This document shows positions 33,524 through 39,499 of a DNA stretch of 52,197 nucleotides, one piece after another. Position 1 is the stretch's first letter. Every line of letters starts with the position of its first letter. The position numbers and the translations under genes were made by a program. Source of the DNA: Pedosphaera parvula Ellin514 (GTDB lineage: Bacteria > Verrucomicrobiota > Verrucomicrobiia > Limisphaerales > Pedosphaeraceae); assembly GCF_000172555.1 (NCBI RefSeq), contig NZ_ABOX02000053.1, forward strand, positions 1 to 52,197, given 5' to 3'. The notes under the pieces are model-generated. The model made no database searches and was not told the DNA's origin. It was given only the letters and a program-made list of their open reading frames with translations.

Positions 33524-33844
33524 TCAGGGGACTTTTTCAGCATTGCAAACTCGGACTCCGGCGCAATACAACTCTCTGTATCCGGCGTTCGTCTCAATAC
33601 GCACCTGTTTCCAACCGCCTTTCTCACCGACGACATGCATGTCAAGTATGGTTATCAGACCGCTCCAAGGTTGCTCAAAAACCTGATAATTGTAAGCGTC
33701 GTCAAAAACTAGAAGGCGGGGTTTCTGCTCTTCATTAAGCTCCAGTATGGGCAAATCAACCTCCATGGTCACGGTGTTAGTTTGAATGTCCTCAACTACC
33801 CGATAAAGCTGGGCGTCGTGAACGTAAATGTCAGAAATTTCCAT
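33524..33844 (-). CDS. Hypothetical protein, small orphan
   Basis: A 106-residue acidic protein, predicted mostly beta ('MEISDIYVHDAQLYRVVEDIQTNTVTMEVDLPI...LLVFDDAYNYQVFE'). It resembles small immunity-like or beta-sandwich proteins, but no family is assigned. The start at 33844 is only 7 bp from the stop of the preceding membrane-protein gene, so the two are cotranscribed. Confidence 0.55.
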   Translation of the reverse strand: MEISDIYVHDAQLYRVVEDIQTNTVTMEVDLPILELNEEQKPRLLVFDDAYNYQVFEQPWSGLITILDMHVVGEKGGWKQVRIETNAGYRELYCAGVRVCNAEKVP

Positions 33845-33851
33845 GCAGAGC

Positions 33852-34127
33852 CTATGTGGGGTTATAACCCTTCTTCTGGTGAAGTCCACCGTAAACAATA
33901 ATTCCAATCCAATTGAGAACTGCCAAACTGCAAACTACATATTGACCATGTCTGGCTTTATTTTTCTCCACTTGAACTGCCAGCTTATTCTCGGGTGTTG
34001 GATTTTGAATCCAAGTAACCACTGCTCTATCCACTGCCTTTCGTCGCCAAAACCTGGGGATATCATCAGGATCAAAAGAAAACGCCAAGGTAATAAACAT
34101 AAAAATGGGTATGAATTTGGAGCGCAT
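33852..34127 (-). CDS. Small membrane protein of unknown function
   Basis: A 91-residue protein, taking the ATG at 34127 (MRSKFIPIFMF). Two hydrophobic segments lie at about residues 4-17 and 65-80, flanking a charged region of about 45 residues with 'RFWRRKAVDR'. No family is recognised. It is part of the minus-strand run of short genes. Confidence 0.5.
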   Translation of the reverse strand: MRSKFIPIFMFITLAFSFDPDDIPRFWRRKAVDRAVVTWIQNPTPENKLAVQVEKNKARHGQYVVCSLAVLNWIGIIVYGGLHQKKGYNPT

Positions 34128-34180
34128 TGGACAGTGGTTAAAGCAAGGAATTATAATAAGCGTCATCTGGAGCGCACTGT

Positions 34181-34714
34181 TTAGACGGTGTTTTCATGTG
34201 AGCCACGCAATGGCGCGGACATTTCGCGCGCAAAAATGGCAAGACAAGATTGATCGGTCACGAAGTGAAATTCAGAGCGCAGTCTGCCTGCGGTCATGGT
34301 AATAAAGACCTCTGGATTCAATTTGGAACTCGACCCCGACTCTGGCTCGAAACGGAAGCGCAAGCTCTGGTCTGGAAGTCGTGCCAACTCAAACTCTCCC
34401 TTTAAATCTTCAGGATTCAATCGATCCAGCGGCTGATTGATGTAGTTAACAATGTAATCACGAAGCGCCATAAGATCCTCAGCCATGAGCCAAAGACCGT
34501 TGATAGCAGTTTGGAACGGATGAGTGTGGTCGCCGTCCCAATGTATTCCGTTTAAGCGGATGGATGACTCAAACCCCGGTTGGCATGTGTATTTGGCGGG
34601 TGTAATAAATTCAATCACGAGTTCCGCTTCACCGGTGTTTGATTTAAGAGTCGCAGAATGCACCATCTGTGTCGGCTTTGGCGATATTTTAAACGCCATG
34701 TTTTCCATCGTCAT
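34181..34714 (-). CDS. Hypothetical protein
   Basis: A 177-residue protein. The ATG at 34714 follows GAGAGGTG (minus strand), the best Shine-Dalgarno seen in this run, which sits inside the end of the upstream gene; the two overlap by 26 bp. The product is predicted beta-rich in its first half ('AELVIEFITPAKYTCQPGFESSIRLNGI'), with a helical 'LWLMAEDLMALRDYIVNYI' in the middle. No domain is recognised. Confidence 0.6.
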   Translation of the reverse strand: MTMENMAFKISPKPTQMVHSATLKSNTGEAELVIEFITPAKYTCQPGFESSIRLNGIHWDGDHTHPFQTAINGLWLMAEDLMALRDYIVNYINQPLDRLNPEDLKGEFELARLPDQSLRFRFEPESGSSSKLNPEVFITMTAGRLRSEFHFVTDQSCLAIFAREMSAPLRGSHENTV

Positions 34715-34913
34715 TAGCACCTCTCAACCCCGCTCTGAATGGCTGAATAAAAAACTTCCAAAGGTACCACACGCCAAATCCGAGAAGGAAGCAGAAGGTG
34801 AAAACTCTATAAGGCAACGGCCAGTGCTCCTCTGCGTAAATCAGGATGGCAAAGACTCCGACCGTCCAAATGCACCGATCAATTACAGTAGCCAATGTAT
34901 TGAGTGCTTTCAT
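34689..34913 (-). CDS. Small two-helix membrane protein
   Basis: A 74-residue protein with two membrane helices (about residues 12-28 and 36-54) and a basic C-terminal tail. It is the first gene of the minus-strand run. Overlap with the next gene indicates coupling. No family is recognised. Confidence 0.5.
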   Translation of the reverse strand: MKALNTLATVIDRCIWTVGVFAILIYAEEHWPLPYRVFTFCFLLGFGVWYLWKFFIQPFRAGLRGANDDGKHGV

Positions 34914-35306
34914 CCTGGAATGTCACCTGACGATAAAGGATTGAGCCACCTTGGGAGAATGGTGTCAATTGGGAAAGGCGGAAGGAATTGAGTTATGATG
35001 GCGGAGGTGTGCGGTTGGATCGCAGGCCGCGTTCACGGATTAGCTCGATGGAACGAACAGAGTCACCGACGGTGCTTCAATTCGGGCGAAGCCTCATTCC
35101 ACCATTGATTGATTGCTGGCGCGGTATTGCGATCGTGGATCGCGTGCGCGGTGGAAGTGGAGAGTTGGATTAGAATTCAGGGCCGTGTTAGTGCGGCGCG
35201 CACGGAGTGACGCGGCCCTACCCACGTGCCTGGCGGCCGGATTGGGTCACTGGCCGCTTGCGCGGTTGGCGTAATGGATTGTGGGCAGGTTGCGGGGTAA
35301 AAGGCT
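34914..35306. other. Intergenic region with repeat B copy 1
   Basis: Positions 34963-35122 are repeat family B copy 1. Further on, a GTGCGGCGCGCACGGAGTG segment (about 35191-35210) and GTGCCTGGCGG recur in altered form near 36106-36165. No gene is seen. Confidence 0.5.
34963..35122. repeat. Long direct repeat, family B copy 1
   Basis: A 160-bp sequence from TGTCAATTGGGAAAGG to GATTGCTGGCGC. It matches 35741-35900 with only four mismatches and no gaps. It is noncoding. Confidence 0.9.
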
Positions 35307-35693
35307 TCACTCATCGAGACCTAGAGGGATGGCTGGAATCAGGCTGAAATGGGGGTGCAACCAGAAGAATATTCCCGCCCCAATAAAGAGGGTGGCCAGG
35401 ACTACGTAGTAAAATATCCAGGTGTAAAATTCGAATGGGTCGCTGCTGCGATAAATTATCGTTCTCCCTCTCACTGAAATTTCGCCGCGCCAAAGGCTTA
35501 GCAGCATCCAGAGGGTAAAAAATAATCCCATGCAGCCGAACACAAGGGGTTTCTGTGTGACACTTTCGTGTGCGTGGCCGAGAGCCAGGATAAGCCCGCC
35601 GCCGATGCTGGTCAGCAATGTGAGCGTGGATCCCAAGGCAATCAGTGCCAGGAGATTTCGCCGCGTGTTGGGAGTTTCCTTGATTGTGTTCAT
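35307..35693 (-). CDS. Membrane protein of unknown function
   Basis: A 128-residue protein with about three helices (residues 15-37, 48-66, 90-112) and a basic N-terminus (MNTIKETPNTRRN). It sits exactly between the two family B direct repeats. No family is recognised. A TAG-adjacent hairpin is not evident. Confidence 0.6.
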   Translation of the reverse strand: MNTIKETPNTRRNLLALIALGSTLTLLTSIGGGLILALGHAHESVTQKPLVFGCMGLFFTLWMLLSLWRGEISVRGRTIIYRSSDPFEFYTWIFYYVVLATLFIGAGIFFWLHPHFSLIPAIPLGLDE

Positions 35694-35740
35694 ACATCAA
35701 ATCCGACTACAGGCCAAGACTGAGCAATGCGGGAGCGGGA

Positions 35741-35900
35741 TGTCAATTAGGAAAGGCGGAAGGAATTGAGGGATGATGGCGGAGGTGTGCGGTTGGATCG
35801 CAGGCCGCGTTCACGGATTAGCTCGATGGGACGAACAGAGTCACCGACGGTGCTTCAATTCGGGCGAAGCCTCATTCCACCATTGATTGATTGCTGGCGC
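35741..35900. repeat. Long direct repeat, family B copy 2
   Basis: Matches 34963-35122 in 156 of 160 positions by my reading. The matching stops at GGCGC, where repeat C sequence begins. It flanks the membrane-protein gene on the side opposite copy 1. Confidence 0.9.
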
Positions 35901-35920
35901 GACATTTGAAGATTGGTGGT

Positions 35921-36032
35921 TCGCCTACGCGATTAGCCCGAAGAATTGGATTGAGTCGCGGGAGAGGTCACGGAAGCGGCGCAAGTCTTTCCAGACGGGC
36001 ACCATTCCCTACCCGATAATTGGTTGCTGGCG
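35921..36032. repeat. Direct repeat, family C copy 1
   Basis: TCGCCTACGCGATT...GAGTCGCGGGAGAGGTCACGG-AAGCGGCGCAAGTCTTTCC-AGACGGGCACCATTCCCTAC-CCGATAATT matches about 36841-36952. Both copies end in GTTGCTGGCG/GATTGCTGGCG, the same end sequence as family B. Confidence 0.8.
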
Positions 36033-36295
36033 CGAGGTTTTGGGAGTGTGGACTGCGCACGCGGATGGAGGCAGTTGAAATGATAGGATCCCAGGCGATT
36101 TCAGTGCGGCGCGCACGGAGGTCCTTCCGGACGGGCACCAGCGCCCTACCCACGATGCTGGCGCGAGGTTTTAAATCGCTGGTTGGGTGGCGAATTGAGT
36201 TTTCGGTTGAGGGTGGAATTTAAAGGAATAGAGTTGCGGTTGTGAGTGGCTGTTGATGGCTTAGCTTTGAATGGTTGGGCAACTCATCAGGTCTT

Positions 36296-36811
36296 ATGAG
36301 AAAATTTTTACAAATGTTGGCGATTGTGGCGTTGTTGGGGGCCGGTTGCAGTGGGCACAAGGATTCGAGTGAGGTGGCAAGTGCGCCGGTTCGTTATGAG
36401 AATGCGGAGTATGGTTTGACTTTTTTGCTGCCGGAGAGTTGGCGGGGGTATTCGGTATTGGTGGAGCAATGGAATGGGGATAAGTATTCGGCGGCGGCGG
36501 ATAAATTGGTTGTTGTGGGGCATGGGCCGATCATTACTTTGCGGCATCCGCAGTGGCAGGCCAATGCGCCTCGGCAGGATATTCCGATTTTGGTTTTTAC
36601 ACGGGCGCAATGGGATGAGTTGCATCGGGGGAATCTTTGGCCTTCGCTTTACGCTGGCGGGGTGATGAATGAGTTGTGGCACAGCCAGAAATATGTCTTT
36701 GCCATGTGGAGTCGCTACGATTTGCGTGAGTTGAATGGGAGGCAGGAAGTGGCGGAGATTGTGGAGAAGAATCGTGCGGTGAATAAGATGGAGAGGTTGT
36801 ATGAGGAGTAG
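36296..36811 (+). CDS. Putative lipoprotein
   Basis: A 171-residue protein from the ATG at 36296 (MRKFLQMLAIVALLGAGCSGHKDSSE). The lipobox is LGAGC with the lipidated cysteine at residue 18; the next residue is Ser, favouring outer-membrane sorting. The mature domain ('PVRYENAEYGLTFLLPESWRGY') resembles the PsbP-like or DUF-type fold of small bacterial lipoproteins with a Gly-Leu-Ser/Thr-Phe pattern. Function is unknown. It lies between repeat C copies. Confidence 0.75.
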   Translation: MRKFLQMLAIVALLGAGCSGHKDSSEVASAPVRYENAEYGLTFLLPESWRGYSVLVEQWNGDKYSAAADKLVVVGHGPIITLRHPQWQANAPRQDIPILVFTRAQWDELHRGNLWPSLYAGGVMNELWHSQKYVFAMWSRYDLRELNGRQEVAEIVEKNRAVNKMERLYEE

Positions 36812-36840
36812 GCGCTGGCGCGAGGTGAGGGGACGTTGGT

Positions 36841-36952
36841 CGCCTACGCGATTGGCACGATGAATTTGATTACGTCGCGAGAGATGTCACGGAAGCGGCG
36901 CAGGTCTTTCCAGACGGGCACCATTCCCTACCCGATAATTGATTGCTGGCGA
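36841..36952. repeat. Direct repeat, family C copy 2
   Basis: Second copy of family C, about 85-90% identical to 35921-36032 by eye. It starts 30 bp after the lipoprotein stop. Confidence 0.8.
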
Positions 36953-37006
36953 GATTCGGAGTCGTGGGTCGTGGGCGCGAATGTGCGTCAGGGATGCGGG
37001 GCGGAG

Positions 37007-37046
37007 GCCGATTGCAAATCGGCGGTACAGCAGGCTGAAAGCCTGC
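37007..37046. repeat. Double-hairpin intergenic repeat (family D)
   Basis: Two perfect 7-bp stems with 3-base loops in a row: GCCGATT-GCA-AATCGGC (37007-37023) and GCAGGCT-GAA-AGCCTGC (37030-37046), followed by GCTACG. This is the widespread 'AATCGGC...CAGGCTGAAAGCCTG' type of dispersed element. The second hairpin has the same CT-GAA-AG loop closure as family A. Confidence 0.85.
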
Positions 37047-37073
37047 GCTACGATAAAACTGAAACGTCCTTGG

Positions 37074-38036
37074 CTATGGAGTGGAGGCAGCGGTGGGTTT
37101 GGCGATGAAGTCGAGGGTGAGCTTGGTGGGGATGAAGGCGGGGGCTCCAGGCGGGTGGTTCATGGGGTGGTCGTCGTAGGATTCAAAGTCGACGTGGAGT
37201 TTGTAGGCGGTTTCGCGCGGGTCAAGGCGGGTGCCGCAATCATAGATGATTTTGCCATCGCCGCTGAAGATGTCGGTCCGGTTTTGCCAGAGTTGGTTGC
37301 CGGTGGCATCGGTGATATGCACGTTCTTGATGACCCAGCCGGTGACGGGAAGAGAATTGCTGGTGACGAGAAAGATGGCTTTGACTCCGGGACCGTTCGT
37401 GCCGATGTAGGTGGTCAGGTTAGTCAGAGAAAAGGCGAGGCCGGCGGCCTGGTGACTGATGGGTAGAGGTGGAGGATTCCAGACGGGATGAGTGGTGGGA
37501 CCGGGGTTGGTGATGTGCCATTCGACGACGGGTTTCCAAACATTATTGGTGAGGTATTCTTCCAGACGCAGGGTGAATTCCTTTTCGCGTCGAGGAAAAT
37601 CGACGATTTCCCAACTGGAGAGGCTTTGTCCGACGATGGCAGTCATGAAATTGAGTTGGGTGGTTTCATGACCGGTTGAAGCGATGGTAAGCAAGCGCAT
37701 CCGAGGTACGGGCACAGGAGTGCTCATCCAAATGCCAAGAGTATCGAATCCGGTAGAGCTTTCGAATTGGAAGCCTGGATTTCCAAAGCCAACTTTCTTT
37801 TGGTAGCGGATGGGGAGCGCGCGGACAAATTGTTGAAACAAATTGGGTTTATTGAGGAAGCATTGGTGTTTCGTGCCGTAAGTTATTTTTTTCAGGCTGA
37901 TGGTGGTGCCATTGGAGAGTTGGCCGGTTTGTGTGGGGAGCGGTTGGGATGCGGACTTTGAACGCACGATAATAATGAGGATGGCCATGGCGATGGTGGC
38001 CAGCAGTAGAAATAGAACTTTGCGGGTGCGTGACAT
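37074..38036 (-). CDS. Membrane-anchored hypothetical protein
   Basis: A 320-residue protein starting at the ATG 38036 (MSRTRKVLFLLLATIAMAILIIIV). The long in-frame extension upstream overlaps the Imm42-like gene and is rejected. A signal-anchor helix spans residues 6-24. The extracytoplasmic part contains 'GTTISLKKITYGTKHQC' and 'VIKNVHITDATGNQLWQNR', beta-rich segments typical of verrucomicrobial secreted proteins. No enzyme motif is seen. It lies 24 bp downstream of the Imm42-like gene. Confidence 0.7.
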   Translation of the reverse strand: MSRTRKVLFLLLATIAMAILIIIVRSKSASQPLPTQTGQLSNGTTISLKKITYGTKHQCFLNKPNLFQQFVRALPIRYQKKVGFGNPGFQFESSTGFDTLGIWMSTPVPVPRMRLLTIASTGHETTQLNFMTAIVGQSLSSWEIVDFPRREKEFTLRLEEYLTNNVWKPVVEWHITNPGPTTHPVWNPPPLPISHQAAGLAFSLTNLTTYIGTNGPGVKAIFLVTSNSLPVTGWVIKNVHITDATGNQLWQNRTDIFSGDGKIIYDCGTRLDPRETAYKLHVDFESYDDHPMNHPPGAPAFIPTKLTLDFIAKPTAASTP

Positions 38037-38059
38037 GGAAAATTCCTGTGGAGCGGAGG

Positions 38060-38668
38060 TTAGGTCATGGGTGACACTGCTCCGTCTTCCGATGCAGATA
38101 TTTTTGATGAGGCATTCCACTCTGCTAAGAAGGAGTTCCGCCAATTTTGGAGAATGTCGTAAAACTCCTCGGCCTCAAGCCACACATCACTGAGAGTGGC
38201 TGGATCGTGGTGGTAACCTTCTCCAGAGCTGTTGAAACCGATAAGGCGTATGCGATCCTCGATATCGAAGTGGAATATGACGCTGCCATCGTCAAAGGTC
38301 TCGTCCCCCCCGTGCCAACGCAGATTTTGGTTACGAAAATCGAAAAAATCAGAGAACCCCGGGTGGGGTATGCCAAAAAATAGTTCATTCTCCTGGTCGG
38401 GGGCATAAGTAGCGTCTCCGTACGCGTCAGCGATCTTGCCGGCATCTAGCTCGGTTGAGAAGGGTGCGGTATGGCCACCACGCTGGGCAATGCGATGCTC
38501 AACTTCATCAAGAGAGCAGGCGAGCATTGAGGCATCGGGTTTGTAAACTCCGTAACGGCGGCCTCCGATATGAATCACGAAGCAGCCAAGTGCACGGAAA
38601 CTCAGTCGCTCATAGGCTTGCGTGATGACGGACTCAATGGCGAAGGTGGATTTATCACCAATTAGCAT
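38060..38668 (-). CDS. Imm42-like immunity protein
   Basis: A 202-residue acidic protein starting at the ATG 38668 (MLIGDKSTFAIES), preferred over an upstream TTG. 'IGDK..FAIE', 'GCFVIHIGGRRYGVYKPDASMLACSLDEVEHRIAQRG' and 'DIEDRIRLIGFNSSG...WLEAEEFYDILQNW' match my recollection of the Imm42 family of polymorphic-toxin immunity proteins. No toxin gene is next to it, so it would be an orphan immunity gene. It is followed closely by the anchored protein at 37074-38036. Confidence 0.65.
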   Translation of the reverse strand: MLIGDKSTFAIESVITQAYERLSFRALGCFVIHIGGRRYGVYKPDASMLACSLDEVEHRIAQRGGHTAPFSTELDAGKIADAYGDATYAPDQENELFFGIPHPGFSDFFDFRNQNLRWHGGDETFDDGSVIFHFDIEDRIRLIGFNSSGEGYHHDPATLSDVWLEAEEFYDILQNWRNSFLAEWNASSKISASEDGAVSPMT

Positions 38669-38904
38669 AGCAGGCTCGTTTTTCCTATGGCTCAGAATTT
38701 CTTCGGCTGAATTTCGTTGGGGGTGATTGTCCGGCAATTTTCAGCGGGTGAAAAGTTAGCCGAAAAAGGGCGGAAGGAACAGGAAAATGGGAGGAGGGTT
38801 GCAAAATCGAAGACGGACGAAAAGGGTGCCATTTGAGGAGATTTGTAAATGCGACCAATCACCACTAAGGATGTAATGCATTCTTCCTTTTTCTCACTTT
38901 TTAT

Positions 38905-38934
38905 TTGACAATCAACCTGATATTCGCTAATTAT
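38905..38934 (+). promoter_or_regulatory. Sigma70-like promoter with inverted repeat
   Basis: TTGACA (38905-38910), 17 bases, TAATTAT (38928-38934). Just downstream, ACAAAT-AAAT-ATTTGT forms an inverted repeat (about 38940-38955) directly before an ATG at 38957. It looks like the regulated promoter of a gene that is now lost or truncated. Confidence 0.55.
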
Positions 38935-39064
38935 CCCTTAACAAATAAATATTTGTATGACTCGCCGCAAAAACCTCCAAAAAAGTGAGACAGGTATTGA
39001 GATGGACTGCGACAATCTGGAAGTCAATCGTCCCGATGGACTCGGAAGTTTATTAGGAATTGGT

Positions 39065-39084
39065 CCCGGCACTCAAGTGCCGGG
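39065..39084. repeat. Perfect palindromic hairpin (family D-like)
   Basis: CCCGGCACT-CA-AGTGCCGGG, a 9-bp perfect stem with a 2-base loop, followed by CTATT. It is typical of dispersed intergenic hairpin elements of this lineage. Confidence 0.8.
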
Positions 39085-39136
39085 CTATTGTCATGACCTC
39101 CCAATGGGATGTCCTGCCGGAAGTGGAAGAATCCGA

Positions 39137-39186
39137 ACGTGAGTTAACGCGAGTTACCGTGAACTAACAGGAGTTAACGGGACATA
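39137..39186. repeat. 10-bp tandem array 1
   Basis: Five in-phase 10-bp units: ACGTGAGTTA, ACGCGAGTTA, CCGTGAACTA, ACAGGAGTTA and ACGGGACATA. The core GAGTTA is kept in units 1, 2 and 4. The period equals about one helical turn. Confidence 0.8.
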
Positions 39187-39330
39187 ATTTTTTATTTTTG
39201 GGTTGTGATCCTGGATATTTGAATGACAAAACGAATTACAGTTGCAGGTTGGCGGGATGGGATTTGGACCGGGGCTGGTGGTCAGCGAGATGGTGTAGGT
39301 CGCTTTGAAAATTTAATACGTGTATGGGGG

Positions 39331-39370
39331 TTCGGAAGGTATCGGAAGGCAACGGTAGGTATCGGAAGGT
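39331..39370. repeat. 10-bp tandem array 2
   Basis: Four in-phase 10-bp units: TTCGGAAGGT, ATCGGAAGGC, AACGGTAGGT and ATCGGAAGGT. A related TTTCGAAAGGC follows after a short A+T stretch. Its sequence is unrelated to array 1. Confidence 0.8.
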
Positions 39371-39499
39371 TTAAAAATTTCGAAAGGCGGAATTCGGGTG
39401 TCGAGTGGAAACAATGGCTCTAAAGAGGAATGTTAATCAGAGGTGCGAATTGCGAATATGGTTGCTGGATGGCGGGTGCGTGGCAGCATTAAGTGAGAA

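Larger units (their letters stand above)
35694..36295. other. Repeat-rich intergenic region
   Basis: It contains repeat B copy 2 (35741-35900), repeat C copy 1 (about 35921-36032) and a GC-rich 'GGCGCGCACGGAG...GACGGGCACCAGCGCCCTACCCAC' mosaic segment to about 36175. I see no gene. Confidence 0.55.
38669..39499. other. Long intergenic region with promoter, hairpin and two 10-bp tandem arrays
   Basis: No convincing gene. It holds, in order, a sigma70-like promoter (38905-38934), a short open frame from 38957, a perfect hairpin (39065-39084), a 10-bp tandem array (39137-39186) and a second 10-bp array (39331-39370). The Hsp70 gene follows. Short open frames at 38957 (61 codons) and 39223 (66 codons) run through the repeats and are not supported. 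Confidence 0.55.

Noticed and set aside
34914-37073. Possible integron-like cassette array
   Set aside because: The repeats are 110-160 bp direct repeats without attC-type imperfect palindromes, and no integrase is in the window.
38957-39142. 61-codon open frame following a good promoter
   Set aside because: It runs through a palindromic repeat and shows no coding signature; I kept only the promoter.
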